NCBI GenBank assembly: GCA_024233875.1
Contig: JACKPB010000004.1
Coordinates: 186,001-250,000 of the forward strand
Direction of reading: 5' to 3'
From: Leptospiraceae bacterium
Lineage (GTDB): Bacteria > Spirochaetota > Leptospiria > Leptospirales > Leptospiraceae
DNA length: 64,000 nt
Shown: piece after piece, positions 1 through 9,580 of the stretch
How positions within the stretch are numbered: position 1 is the stretch's first letter
Layout: each line of letters begins with the position of its first letter
Program-made: the position numbers and the translations under genes
The notes under the pieces: generated by a model
What the model was told of the DNA's origin: nothing
What the model saw: only the letters and a program-made list of their open reading frames with translations
Databases searched by the model: none

Positions 1-2
1 AC

Positions 3-1487
3 AAGCTCAAATTCACCAATCCAAACGATAAAAATGAATTCTTTTATGTTGAGAGTTTGATCGAAGCTATGGCTTTACTTTCTCTTCATGGAAAGCGTGT
101 TCCCAAACCGGAAAGAGTTTTACGAAATATCGCCGGTGGAGAGGCCCGTATCAATGCCACCAATCAAAGTTTGCAACCCCACGCAGGTGGACTGATCCAG
201 ACTTGGTCTCCTCCAATCGAATATGAAATCAGAGATGATCAGGGTATTGGGATTAAAAATCCGGACACTGGAATCTTCATTCACTATAGATTGGCCGGGG
301 CTTATGATTCCAATATAGCACTCATTGTTACTTATGGAAAATCCAGAAAAGAAAATTTAGAAAGACTGGCAAATATTATCAAAGTAACAGAGCTGAGAGG
401 TAATGATCTTCAGACCAATATGCCGGTTCATTACGGGCTCATCAACTGGATTCTCGGAAAGGACCCAATGTTCAAGCCCAATACCAGATTCATGCAATCT
501 TATCTGGCGGCAGTAGGTTCTGTTGCGGGAATACTTTCAAATATTGATCTCGATCTGTATGTGAAAAATCTGGTCAAAGCCAGTGATCCTGCTATGTCCA
601 AGATTTTGAATCGAAAGTTCACTTATTTGGTTCGACCACTGAGATCCATCCTCAACAGTCCTCATGAACTGGCGGGATTCTTGGGTTATCATTTGAATAA
701 GTCCTGGAAGATGGAAGGCAATAAAGTTGTTTTCCTTCGAAATCCTGTTCACATTCTAAATGATCTCTATATTTATATGGATATGGAAGAAACCGAGTCA
801 AAGATGCCAAGTGATCAGATCTGGAGTCATGATGCTGAAATTCACAATGAAGCATTGGATTTTTATAAGTCTATGGCAGAAATGACCGGTAAGTCTGATT
901 CTGAAGTTCTTTCTATTTTGAACTCAGGTAAAAATCCGGATTCTGCAAAGTTTTCTGATGATTTATGGAAGAAATGTCTGGCTTCTCACAAAGCTTTCCA
1001 AACCGGTCTGGAGATCCTTAAAATTCTTCCTGCTGTTGGAGAGAAATCCGGCTTCCATAAATTGGATGTGGATTCAAAATTGAATGCTATCGTTCCTGAA
1101 GAATTTTCCGATTCGGCAAAAATTAAGGAACTGGTGAAGGCACTCAATCCACCTCCAAAAGCAAAATCGGATGAGATCGTGGCACCTATGGGTGGTATGT
1201 ACTATTCCAAGGAAGCACCGAATCTTCCGGCATTGATCAACGAAGGTGATAAATTCGTTGCAGGTCAACCTCTGTTTATCATTGAAGTTATGAAAATGTT
1301 TAACAAAGTATCCGCACCTTTCAGCGGGACAGTTGTAAAAAATCTGATGACTGATTCGGATGGAAAGATTGTTTCGAAAGGACAAACCATTTTCAAGGTT
1401 CAACCTGATGAAATTATGAAAGAAGAATCACCGGCAGAAATCAAAGAAAGGAAAACAAAAATAACAAACGAATTGTTTTCTTACTGA
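3..1487 (+). CDS. Biotin-dependent acyl-CoA carboxylase, C-terminal part (partial, 5' end outside window)
   Basis: The frame is open from the first bases of the window, so the start lies upstream. The first ~150 visible residues resemble the C-terminal domain of biotin carboxylase: EARINA, then YDSNIALIVTYGKSR, then the TNMPVHYGLI region and a PNTRF stretch. A middle region of about 200 residues has no family I recognise. The last ~90 residues form a biotinyl carrier domain with the biotinylation motif EVMKM, whose lysine would carry biotin, preceded by APMGG. The layout fits the alpha subunit of an acetyl- or propionyl-CoA-type carboxylase; the substrate cannot be told from this part. A hairpin terminator follows the stop, so this gene ends its transcription unit. 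Confidence 0.8.
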   Translation, partial: KLKFTNPNDKNEFFYVESLIEAMALLSLHGKRVPKPERVLRNIAGGEARINATNQSLQPHAGGLIQTWSPPIEYEIRDDQGIGIKNPDTGIFIHYRLAGAYDSNIALIVTYGKSRKENLERLANIIKVTELRGNDLQTNMPVHYGLINWILGKDPMFKPNTRFMQSYLAAVGSVAGILSNIDLDLYVKNLVKASDPAMSKILNRKFTYLVRPLRSILNSPHELAGFLGYHLNKSWKMEGNKVVFLRNPVHILNDLYIYMDMEETESKMPSDQIWSHDAEIHNEALDFYKSMAEMTGKSDSEVLSILNSGKNPDSAKFSDDLWKKCLASHKAFQTGLEILKILPAVGEKSGFHKLDVDSKLNAIVPEEFSDSAKIKELVKALNPPPKAKSDEIVAPMGGMYYSKEAPNLPALINEGDKFVAGQPLFIIEVMKMFNKVSAPFSGTVVKNLMTDSDGKIVSKGQTIFKVQPDEIMKEESPAEIKERKTKITNELFSY

Positions 1488-1506
1488 GGTTTTTTCATAT
1501 GGTAAA

Positions 1507-1548
1507 AAAAAATAGTTTTTTATGTAGATTCATAGAAAACTATTTTTT
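1507..1548 (+). terminator. Rho-independent-type terminator after the carboxylase gene
   Basis: A perfect 13-bp inverted repeat, AAAAAATAGTTTT and AAAACTATTTTTT, flanks a short loop and ends in a run of T. It starts 20 bp after the carboxylase stop and lies before actA. It could work in both directions because the outer part of the stem is A/T runs. Confidence 0.75.
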
Positions 1549-1601
1549 AAAATTAAAGTAAGAAACTACGTTTGGATAGAAATACAAGGACTTGACTTCG
1601 A

Positions 1602-2111
1602 ATGAACGTACAGGCAATTAAGATAACACTACCCCTCATCGTAATGGGGGGGTTGGCATACCTACTATTTTCACCATCTAAATATGTTGGATATGCACCC
1701 GACCAACCCATTCCTTTTAATCATAAGCTACATGCAGGTGATAATAAGATAGACTGTAGATACTGTCATACAGCTGTTGAAAAATCAGCTCATGCTAGTG
1801 TTCCGCCATCCTCTACCTGCATGAACTGTCATGGCCAGGGTGTTGCTTCAGGTCGCCCCGATGTAGAGAGATTGAAAAAGTATCACAATGAAAAGAAGCC
1901 TATTCAATGGATTAAAGTCCATGACCAGCCTGATTTTGTATTTTTTAACCACTCACGCCACATCGCCCGTGGGGTTGATTGTTCAAAATGTCACGGCAAT
2001 GTCGCGGAAATGAAAATCATTCAACAGGTCGAATCCCTGAATATGGGATATTGTGTGAACTGTCATAGGGAAAACAATGCTCCAAATGATTGTTCTACCT
2101 GTCATCGTTAA
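1602..2111 (+). CDS. actA: Alternative Complex III subunit A, pentaheme cytochrome c
   Basis: 169 residues with one N-terminal membrane segment (about residues 8-25) and five CXXCH heme c motifs at residues 52-56, 73-77, 127-131, 151-155 and 164-168. Five hemes plus an N-terminal anchor is the pattern of ActA, which passes electrons from the menaquinol-oxidising complex to a periplasmic acceptor. It is the first gene of a complete actABCDEF run and lies 23 bp before actB, whose product is the large iron-sulfur subunit. Upstream sequence has an AAGGA-like ribosome site at the expected distance from the ATG. Confidence 0.93.
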   Translation: MNVQAIKITLPLIVMGGLAYLLFSPSKYVGYAPDQPIPFNHKLHAGDNKIDCRYCHTAVEKSAHASVPPSSTCMNCHGQGVASGRPDVERLKKYHNEKKPIQWIKVHDQPDFVFFNHSRHIARGVDCSKCHGNVAEMKIIQQVESLNMGYCVNCHRENNAPNDCSTCHR

Positions 2112-2134
2112 TCTGATTTAGGAGAGACAACTCA

Positions 2135-5100
2135 ATGTCTGAAAAGTCGAATTTTCAAGAAGAAAAGAAATCACATTGGCAATCATATGAATCGAAAGAT
2201 AGAAAGGATCTAAAGGAAGTCCAAAATCAGGAATTTTTCACATCTCCAGATCCAATCATCAGTAGAATCAAAACCGGGGAATACGATAGAAAAACATTCT
2301 TAAAGCTCATGGGAGCATCTACCGCGATGCTTACAGTGAATTGTTTACCACAGAAACCGGAAAAGATTGTTCCTTATGTTGATAAACCCGAGTACATGAC
2401 ACCCGGTTTATCCAATTACTATGCTTCAACTTGCGGTGGTTGTTCTGCCGGTTGCGGAACTTTGGTCAAAACCAAAGATGGTCGTCCGCTGAAGTTAGAA
2501 GGCAACCCGAATCACCCTTTGAATAAAGGTTCTCTCTGTGCACAGGGACAGGCTTCCTTGCTGAATCTTTATGATCCCGATCGTGCTCAAACCCCTCTCA
2601 AGATTGAGAATGGAAATGGTTCAAAACTAGCATGGAAAGATCTGGACGATGCAATCAAAAAAGCACTAACAGAAAACCCCGGAAAGACCCGAATTCTTAC
2701 AGCTCCTATCAATTCACCCGGTACCAAAAGAGTAGTTTCCGATTTCTTAAGTGCAGTCGGTGGTGGGAAGCATTATGAATATGATGCGATTTCCCCGGAA
2801 GAGGCTATCGCAATTGCAAATGAAATTTCCTACGGGAAAGCTATCGTTCCGAACTATCGATTCGACAAAGCGAAAGTGATTCTCTCTCTCGATGCTGATT
2901 TCCTCGGTACCTGGATTTCTCCTGTCGAATTCTCCAGGCAGTTCTCTTCTAAGCGACAGCTGGATGGTCAAAACTCCAAATACAATCAATTGATTATGGT
3001 AGACACTATGCTTTCGGTAACCAGTTCCGTAGCAGATGTCAGGATTCCTGTAAGACCTGGTGATGTCCGTCGCATCGGCCTGGGGATTGCTAAAGCCATT
3101 AGTGAATTGGGAGGCTCTTCCTTCGGACAATTGGATTCTATTTCGGTATCCGATATATGTAAGGAATTAGACATTCAGGAAACAGTTGTTAGATCTGTAG
3201 CCAAGCTCCTATGGGATGCAAAAGGTGAATCTCTGGTTGTAGGTGGAGGAACATCTTCACAGACTTCAGAAGCTATCGATCTTCAAATTCTTGTGAACTT
3301 ACTCAATTCTCAATTGGACAATGATGGCAAGGCTGTGGATTCAGTGGCAACCAGAACTGGATCTGCTAACTATTCTTCTAACCTAAAGTCACTCGAAGCA
3401 GAACTCAATTCCGGAGAAGTTGGAGTTTTGTTCATTTACGATACCAATCTTCTCTATCAATTGCCAGAGACATCCGGTTGGGACAAGTTACTTTCAAAAG
3501 CCAAGATGATAGTCTCGCTTTCCGATCGTTTGGATGAGACATCCAAGAAAGCTCATTATCTTGCGCCTACAAATCATTTCCTGGAATCTTGGGGAGATAG
3601 AGAGTCTGTAGCCGGGGTGATCAGTATTCAGCAGCCTACAATTCAACCTCTCTTTTCTACAAGATCTCTGGAAGATAGTTTCATCAATTGGGCAGGTGGA
3701 GAACTCAGTGGTTCAAAATCCTACTATGAATACCTAAAGTCCTACTATTCAAAGTCTACAAACTGGGTAAACTTTTTACGCGGTGGTACACTCGGAAATC
3801 CAGACCTCACAGGGGTTCGTGGAAGTAGGGGATTCAAAGGCTCAATCACTCCTCTCAGTAAGCGTGAAGATGGAATGAAGTTGGCTCTTTATACAACTGT
3901 TGCCCTCGGCGATGGAAAGCATGCCAACAACTCAGTACTTCAGGAATTACCCGATCCCGTAACAAAAGTTACCTGGGACAACTTCATCGCGCTTTCTCCT
4001 TCTACAGCTGCAAATCGCGGTATTCAATCCAATGATGTTCTAAAGGTTCGAATTCCTAAGTCCGGCGAAGAAATCATTCTTCCCGCTCAAATTCAACCCG
4101 GATTGAACAAGGATACAATTGCAATTGCAATAGGTTACGGTCGAACTTCTGTTGGAAAAGTAGGAAATGGAGTTGGAAAGAATTCTTTCTCACTTGCTAC
4201 TTACAAAGATGGAAAATTAGTTCTGGCAGGTCAGATTGTAGAAATCGAAAAAACAGGTAAGAAATACAAACTGGCTACAACCCAGGAACACCACATGATG
4301 AACCCCGGATCCCCTCTGGGAACTAAGTGGCATGATCGTCCCCTGATTCAGCATACGAATCTTGTAGACTACATGAAAAATCCTGAAAGCGGGAAAGCAC
4401 CTGATGAATTCCCGATGATCACCGACAAATCAAAGTCCGACAAGCCGTTCCCAGCGAGAGGTTTCAATCCCGAGTATGAATACAAGGGGTATCGATGGGG
4501 AATGTCGATTGATTTGACTGCCTGTACCGGATGTTCAGCCTGTGTGGTTGCCTGCCACATTGAAAACAATATTCCTGTAGTTGGAAGGGATGAAGTTCGG
4601 GTAGGTAGGGAGATGCATTGGATCCGTATCGATAGATACTATATCGGCGATTCTTCCAAGCCCGAAACCATTGAAATCGGTCATCAACCGGTTATGTGCC
4701 AGCACTGTGAAAATGCTCCCTGTGAGACGGTTTGTCCGGTTGCAGCTACTACTCATAGTAGTGAAGGTACAAATGACATGGTTTACAACCGTTGTGTCGG
4801 AACCAGATACTGTTCCAATAACTGTCCTTACAAAGTAAGAAGATACAACTGGATGGAGCATTGGAGAGATGGAAAAGACATGGCAAGAAGTCCGAGACAA
4901 TTGGCTTTCAATCCTGAAGTAACCGTTCGTTCCAGAGGGGTTATGGAAAAATGTACTTTCTGTTCTTCCAGAGTGGCTGAAAAGAAAATCAGAGCGAAAA
5001 ATGAAGGAAGATTATTGAAAGATGGCGAACTGAAGAGTGCTTGTCAGGAAACCTGTCCGACGGATGCGATCTTCTTTGGAAACATCAATGATAAGGATTC

Positions 5101-5218
5101 TAAGGTAACGATGAAGTCTAACGATCCGCGATCCTACAGAATCTTAGATTTCTTAAATGTAAAACCCCAGGTTGCCTATCTAACTAGGGTTCGTAACTAT
5201 GTGAAGGAGAGCGTGTAA
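2135..5218 (+). CDS. actB: Alternative Complex III subunit B, molybdopterin-oxidoreductase-like and Fe-S fusion
   Basis: 1,027 residues. Residues ~51-60 (DRKTFLKLMG) form a Tat-like signal with RK in place of RR, followed by a cysteine at 70. The first two thirds resemble a molybdopterin oxidoreductase fold and include C100, C103 and C107 with a later SLCAQGQ. The last ~240 residues form a polyferredoxin of the PsrB/HybA type: CTGCSACVVAC, CQHCENAPCETVCP, CVGTRYCSNNCPY, CTFCSSRV and CQETCPTDA. This is the standard ActB architecture (B1-B2 fusion); in characterised complexes the B1 part carries no Mo cofactor. Only 2 bp separate the stop and the actC start, so the two are probably translated together. 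Confidence 0.93.
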   Translation: MSEKSNFQEEKKSHWQSYESKDRKDLKEVQNQEFFTSPDPIISRIKTGEYDRKTFLKLMGASTAMLTVNCLPQKPEKIVPYVDKPEYMTPGLSNYYASTCGGCSAGCGTLVKTKDGRPLKLEGNPNHPLNKGSLCAQGQASLLNLYDPDRAQTPLKIENGNGSKLAWKDLDDAIKKALTENPGKTRILTAPINSPGTKRVVSDFLSAVGGGKHYEYDAISPEEAIAIANEISYGKAIVPNYRFDKAKVILSLDADFLGTWISPVEFSRQFSSKRQLDGQNSKYNQLIMVDTMLSVTSSVADVRIPVRPGDVRRIGLGIAKAISELGGSSFGQLDSISVSDICKELDIQETVVRSVAKLLWDAKGESLVVGGGTSSQTSEAIDLQILVNLLNSQLDNDGKAVDSVATRTGSANYSSNLKSLEAELNSGEVGVLFIYDTNLLYQLPETSGWDKLLSKAKMIVSLSDRLDETSKKAHYLAPTNHFLESWGDRESVAGVISIQQPTIQPLFSTRSLEDSFINWAGGELSGSKSYYEYLKSYYSKSTNWVNFLRGGTLGNPDLTGVRGSRGFKGSITPLSKREDGMKLALYTTVALGDGKHANNSVLQELPDPVTKVTWDNFIALSPSTAANRGIQSNDVLKVRIPKSGEEIILPAQIQPGLNKDTIAIAIGYGRTSVGKVGNGVGKNSFSLATYKDGKLVLAGQIVEIEKTGKKYKLATTQEHHMMNPGSPLGTKWHDRPLIQHTNLVDYMKNPESGKAPDEFPMITDKSKSDKPFPARGFNPEYEYKGYRWGMSIDLTACTGCSACVVACHIENNIPVVGRDEVRVGREMHWIRIDRYYIGDSSKPETIEIGHQPVMCQHCENAPCETVCPVAATTHSSEGTNDMVYNRCVGTRYCSNNCPYKVRRYNWMEHWRDGKDMARSPRQLAFNPEVTVRSRGVMEKCTFCSSRVAEKKIRAKNEGRLLKDGELKSACQETCPTDAIFFGNINDKDSKVTMKSNDPRSYRILDFLNVKPQVAYLTRVRNYVKESV

Positions 5219-5220
5219 AA

Positions 5221-6594
5221 ATGTCGTTAACAACTTCCGCAAAAGAAAAATTAGGAATTGTTCCCCTCGTTGAAGGAGGTAAAAGCTATAAGCAGGTTAC
5301 GGAAGATATTCTCAAGCCTACAGATAGCTTTCCTACCGCCCTCTGGTGGAAAGTTTTTATTCTCGCAGTAACGATAACTGTCTTGGATTTAGGAGTTATC
5401 GGTTATTTGATGTATGAAGGTCTTCACATCCTGGGGGTAAACAATCCCGTGGGTTGGGGATTTTTTATTGTGAACTTCGTATTCTGGATCGGGATCGGTC
5501 ACGCCGGAACATTGATTTCGGCAGTACTTTTTCTTTTCCGACAGGGTTGGAGAACAGGGATCAATCGAGCCGCAGAAGCGATGACGATTTTTGCCGTTTT
5601 GACAGCCGCCAGTACTCTGATCATTCACATCGGTCGTCCTTGGTTGGGATTCTGGTTGTTTCCCTATCCGAATGAAAGAGGACCACTTTGGGTAAACTTC
5701 CGATCTCCATTGATCTGGGATACATTTGCTGTATCGACATACCTCTCAATTTCATTGGTATTCTGGTACATCGGTCTGGTTCCGGACATTGCAGCACTCA
5801 GAGATCGATCTACTCACAAAGTCAAAAAAATGATTTATAGCGTGATGTCTCTCGGTTGGGTGGGTTCAAACAGAGCCTGGTCACATTATGAAATCGTGAG
5901 TATGCTACTAGCTGCACTTTCAACTCCTTTAGTACTTTCGGTGCACACTATCGTCTCTTTTGACTTTGCTGTTTCTATCCTTCCCGGTTGGCACACTACA
6001 ATCCTTCCTCCTTACTTCGTTGCAGGGGCGATTTTTTCCGGATTTGCTATGGTGGTCACCCTGATGGTAATCGCACGACAGATGTTCAAACTCGAACAGT
6101 ACATCACTCTCAAGCACCTGGAAAACATGAATAAAATCATCATGGTAACAGGTTTGATGGTGGGCTATGCTTATGGATCAGAGTTTTTCATCGCTTGGTA
6201 TTCCGGTAACGAATACGAGGGCTTTACTTTTGTAAACCGTGCTTTTGGACCCTATGCTCCTGCTTATTGGATCATGATTTCCTGTAACGTTCTTTCTCCA
6301 CAGGTTTTCTGGTTTGAGAAGCTCAGAAAGAGCATACCGGTTATGTTTGTAGTTTCTATCTTCGTAAACATAGGGATGTGGTTTGAAAGATATGTGATCG
6401 TTATGTCCACTCATAGGGACTTCCTCCCTTCCAGCTGGGATCGATACATGCCTACTATATTTGACATTGCTATGTTGATTGGAACATTTGGAATTTTCTT
6501 CACACTTTTCCTCCTGTTCTGCAGAATCTTACCTATCATTGCAATTGCTGAAGTGAAAACAGTAATGCCTCATAAAGAAGGGGGAAATCACTGA
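5221..6594 (+). CDS. actC: Alternative Complex III subunit C, NrfD/PsrC-like quinol-binding membrane protein
   Basis: 457 residues with about ten hydrophobic segments, typical of the NrfD/PsrC family subunit that holds a menaquinol site in ACIII. Recognisable ActC stretches are GHAGTLISAVLFLFRQGWR near residue 95 and SVHTIVSFDFAVSILPGWH near residue 240. The stop codon overlaps the actD start by one base, which indicates translational coupling. In the complex it would sit in the inner membrane beneath ActB. Confidence 0.93.
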   Translation: MSLTTSAKEKLGIVPLVEGGKSYKQVTEDILKPTDSFPTALWWKVFILAVTITVLDLGVIGYLMYEGLHILGVNNPVGWGFFIVNFVFWIGIGHAGTLISAVLFLFRQGWRTGINRAAEAMTIFAVLTAASTLIIHIGRPWLGFWLFPYPNERGPLWVNFRSPLIWDTFAVSTYLSISLVFWYIGLVPDIAALRDRSTHKVKKMIYSVMSLGWVGSNRAWSHYEIVSMLLAALSTPLVLSVHTIVSFDFAVSILPGWHTTILPPYFVAGAIFSGFAMVVTLMVIARQMFKLEQYITLKHLENMNKIIMVTGLMVGYAYGSEFFIAWYSGNEYEGFTFVNRAFGPYAPAYWIMISCNVLSPQVFWFEKLRKSIPVMFVVSIFVNIGMWFERYVIVMSTHRDFLPSSWDRYMPTIFDIAMLIGTFGIFFTLFLLFCRILPIIAIAEVKTVMPHKEGGNH

Positions 6595-7145
6595 TGTATT
6601 GGTTTAAAAAAGAACAATTTTTTACTTATCAAGAAACAACTCACGGTGTCTTCGGTCTTTTCGATACACCGGAAGAGATTTTGAAATCAGCTGAAAAAGT
6701 AAAACAGAAAGGATACACAGACTTTGATTGCCTCACTCCTTTTCCTGTTCATGGATTGGATGATGCTATGGGACTTCCCAGATCGGGGATCCCATGGATC
6801 AGCTTTTTCATGGGATTAATGGGATTGACTTTCGGTTTTGGCTTTCAGTATCTCACACATGCACACGACTGGGGTATCAATTTCTCCGGTAAAGCACTGA
6901 ATGCTTGGCCCGCATATGTTCCCGTTACATTTGAGACAACTGTCTTTTTTGCCGGTATGAGCGCCGCAGCTTCACTCTTTGTTCTGGGAAGATTGGGAAG
7001 TGGGTTTAGAAAACCCCTACATCCCGAGATCACCAGCCATAGATTCGCGATTTGGATTCCATCAGCTTCTGCCAATTATAAGCAGGAAGAAGTTGTTGAA
7101 TTTCTAACTTCGCTGGGTGCGAAAGAAGTAACTGTGTTAAAATAA
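6594..7145 (+). CDS. actD: Alternative Complex III subunit D (DUF3341 family)
   Basis: 183 residues with a soluble N-terminal ferredoxin-like part and two membrane segments in the middle, around WISFFMGLMGLTFGFGF and the VTFETTVFFAGMSAAASLF stretch. This is the DUF3341/ActD pattern; the family subunit makes contact with ActC and has no cofactor. The GVFGLFDTPEEIL start of the soluble part is typical. It is embedded between actC and actE with a one-base overlap upstream. Confidence 0.92.
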   Translation: MYWFKKEQFFTYQETTHGVFGLFDTPEEILKSAEKVKQKGYTDFDCLTPFPVHGLDDAMGLPRSGIPWISFFMGLMGLTFGFGFQYLTHAHDWGINFSGKALNAWPAYVPVTFETTVFFAGMSAAASLFVLGRLGSGFRKPLHPEITSHRFAIWIPSASANYKQEEVVEFLTSLGAKEVTVLK

Positions 7146-7155
7146 GGAAATGCTA

Positions 7156-7752
7156 ATGAATCTTATTAAGAATTTAACAATCTTATTTCTGGCAGGACTC
7201 TTTCTGGGGAATTGTGAGAAAAAATCTCCAGCACCTCAATTTTTTCCGGATATGTACAATTCTCCCGCCAGAGAAGCTCAGGAATTGGATGTAACTTCTC
7301 CCGATGGAATGGGGTCAAGAGTTCCACCTGAAGGAACCATTCCTGTAGAATACGAACCTTATGAAAATGATGGACTTACACTCTTTGACATTAAGGGTAG
7401 AGAAGCTAAAATGCCTTCCTCCATAAAAATGACAAGAGAGACTTATGAAAGAGGGGAAGATCGGTATCAGGTTTTCTGTTTTCCCTGTCATGGTGCCAGA
7501 GGCGAAGGCAACGGAACAGTTGTCAGTCCATCTCAAAAGTTTCCGTACAATCCCAATATGAATCTTCACACAGGAATGGCAAAAACCATGAATGACGGAG
7601 AGATCTTTCATGTGATCTCCAGAGGAAATGGGCAAATGCCATCCTACGGATCTCAGATAGATCCGGAAGATCGATGGAAAATCATACTTTATGTTAGAAA
7701 ATTACAGGCATATTATGATAAAATGGCGCAGTCCAAAGAAGGAGCGAAATAA
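7156..7752 (+). CDS. actE: Alternative Complex III subunit E, monoheme cytochrome c lipoprotein
   Basis: About 198 residues. A hydrophobic signal ends in LFLGNC, a relaxed lipobox, so the mature protein should be lipid-anchored on the periplasmic side. One heme motif, CFPCH, is near residue 108, followed by GARGEGNG and a later conserved methionine region (GQMPSYG), as in cytochrome c domains. I chose the ATG at 7156 instead of the one at 7150 because AAGGA at 7144-7148 is only 1 nt from the first ATG and 7 nt from the second. ActE is the second cytochrome of ACIII. Confidence 0.9.
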   Translation: MNLIKNLTILFLAGLFLGNCEKKSPAPQFFPDMYNSPAREAQELDVTSPDGMGSRVPPEGTIPVEYEPYENDGLTLFDIKGREAKMPSSIKMTRETYERGEDRYQVFCFPCHGARGEGNGTVVSPSQKFPYNPNMNLHTGMAKTMNDGEIFHVISRGNGQMPSYGSQIDPEDRWKIILYVRKLQAYYDKMAQSKEGAK

Positions 7753-7757
7753 TACTC

Positions 7758-8978
7758 ATGAAATCAGTAGAATATAGCAATGAGCAATTGACATACAAAA
7801 TGTCAGGAAACACAAAAGGAAAACTACTGGCTATGATCCTGTTGGGTGTAATCAGCACTGTTCTTTCCTTTTTTGTTCTGCATGAACCTTCCAGAAGCGG
7901 CCACAGCAATGCAGGTTGGTCAGTTCTGTTGATAGGAGTATTCCTGGCACTTGGAGTCTCTATAGCAGGTTTATTTTTTACCGCAATCAGTCACATTACC
8001 GGTTCAAAATGGTCCATTACCGTACGGAGATTGGCAGAAGCATTTTCAAAATTTCTACCTGTTGGAATTGTGCTTTTGGCAGTGATCGTATTTTTTGGAG
8101 TCCATGATCTCTATGAATGGTCACACACTGAAGTTGTTGCAAAGGACCACCTCCTACAACATAAGAGTGGATGGTTGAATGTTCCATTTTTCCCTATCAG
8201 ACTTTTGGTGATTACCGGAATTTGGTTCTTTTTCGGACATCTCTTCTTGAAAAATTCAGTTTCTCAGGATGAGTCAAAAGATATCAATCTATCTCTAAAA
8301 AACAATGGTCTTTCCGCAAAATTCATTTTGGTTTTTGCTCTGACATTCTCAATCGTAGCTTACGATCTTCTCATGTCTCTGACTCCACATTGGTTTTCAA
8401 CTATGTGGGCAGTTTATATTTTTGCAGGGATCTACCAGTCTACTTTTGCTGTGATGCTCATCCTCATCTACCATCTGAAAAAAAATGGATACTACGGTGA
8501 TGCAGTCAATGAAAACCACATACATGACCTGGCAAAATTCATGATGTCCTTCTGTATCTTTTGGGCATATGTTGGGTTCTCTCAGTTTATGTTGATTTGG
8601 TATGCAAACATGCCGGAAGAAACTTTTTGGTTTGAACAGAGATTGATCGGGGGCTGGGCTCCTATCTCTTATGCCATTCCATTTATAAAGTTTGTCATCC
8701 CATTCCTTCTTTTGGTAAACAGACCCAATAAGAGAAATATTGATTTTCTTGTAAAGGTTTCTTCCTGGATACTCTTCACTGAGTTTGTGGAATTATTCTG
8801 GATTGTATTCCCTAGCAATTATGAGACTTTCAGTATGACAAGCATGGTCCTGGCTTTCGGTGGAACAATCGGAGTTATGGGTCTATTTGGATTTATGGTT
8901 CTGAAAGGACTGGAAAAGTACAAATTGATTCCCGTTGGAGATCCCCGTCTTGAGGATTGCCTCCATCACCACCAATAG
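7758..8978 (+). CDS. actF: Alternative Complex III subunit F, quinone:cytochrome oxidoreductase membrane protein
   Basis: 406 residues with about ten hydrophobic segments. It is the shorter NrfD-like paralogue (ActF) that pairs with ActC in the membrane part of ACIII. Typical stretches are VHDLYEWSHTEVVAKDHLLQ near residue 115 and LLMSLTPHWFSTMWAVYIFA near residue 205. It is the last canonical subunit in the operon. No cytochrome oxidase genes follow, so the terminal oxidase that takes the electrons must be encoded elsewhere. Confidence 0.92.
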   Translation: MKSVEYSNEQLTYKMSGNTKGKLLAMILLGVISTVLSFFVLHEPSRSGHSNAGWSVLLIGVFLALGVSIAGLFFTAISHITGSKWSITVRRLAEAFSKFLPVGIVLLAVIVFFGVHDLYEWSHTEVVAKDHLLQHKSGWLNVPFFPIRLLVITGIWFFFGHLFLKNSVSQDESKDINLSLKNNGLSAKFILVFALTFSIVAYDLLMSLTPHWFSTMWAVYIFAGIYQSTFAVMLILIYHLKKNGYYGDAVNENHIHDLAKFMMSFCIFWAYVGFSQFMLIWYANMPEETFWFEQRLIGGWAPISYAIPFIKFVIPFLLLVNRPNKRNIDFLVKVSSWILFTEFVELFWIVFPSNYETFSMTSMVLAFGGTIGVMGLFGFMVLKGLEKYKLIPVGDPRLEDCLHHHQ

Positions 8979-8987
8979 GAGATAGGA

Positions 8988-9491
8988 ATGAAGAAAAACA
9001 CTCTAGCGTTAGTTTTTTTATCCTTAATTTTCTTAGTCCAGTGTTCTAAGAAAGCAGAGATCACCCATGATGGTGGTCTCTTTTCTGATCCCGAACTCAC
9101 TACGAAAGTGATGGATCTGAAAAAGGGTACAATCGTGGATGCTTTAGAATACAGACACCATGGTTGGTCTGTTCGTCACAGTATCAAAATCAAAGCAGAA
9201 GGAAAAGTCGGCTACATTTCTCCTTCGATTGCTGTAGTCGGTCAGGATCCTAAAAATTCTGTTTACAAATGGGGTTATAAGAAAGACTACAAGTACTTCT
9301 ATGATCCAAATGACAAAAAGCATTTTGATAAGGGTTATGAGTTCAAACATCTCGCTAATTTACCCAAGGATAGAATTCCTCTGGATGAACTTTTGAAAGA
9401 TGCAAAACTGGAAACCTCAAACGAAACAATCGAAGCACCCAAAGAAGAAGCAGCTCCAGCTGAGACTCCTTCTGAAAACACCCCTCAATAA
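8988..9491 (+). CDS. SH3-like lipoprotein at the end of the act operon
   Basis: 167 residues with a signal peptide ending LVQC, a lipoprotein site. The mature part has a short SH3-like region (KGTIVDALEYRHHGWSVRH, then GKVGYISPSIAVVG) followed by a lysine- and tyrosine-rich stretch and a Pro/Glu/Ala-rich tail. It starts 9 bp after actF and is followed by a terminator, so it is probably co-transcribed with actA-F. I know of no ACIII subunit with this layout; an accessory role in assembly or anchoring is only a guess from position. Confidence 0.75.
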   Translation: MKKNTLALVFLSLIFLVQCSKKAEITHDGGLFSDPELTTKVMDLKKGTIVDALEYRHHGWSVRHSIKIKAEGKVGYISPSIAVVGQDPKNSVYKWGYKKDYKYFYDPNDKKHFDKGYEFKHLANLPKDRIPLDELLKDAKLETSNETIEAPKEEAAPAETPSENTPQ

Positions 9492-9501
9492 GAATGCAAT
9501 G

Positions 9502-9530
9502 AAACCGGGCAATCCCTGTCCGGTTTTCTA
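9502..9530 (+). terminator. Terminator after the act operon
   Basis: AAACCGG and CCGGTTT form a 7-bp stem with a loop of about 11 nt, followed by a T-rich stretch. It begins 11 bp after the stop of the SH3-like lipoprotein gene and closes the act transcription unit. Confidence 0.75.
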
Positions 9531-9580
9531 TTTCTAACTTAGAACATAAATAAAATCAAAATAATCAATACGGAAAATCA

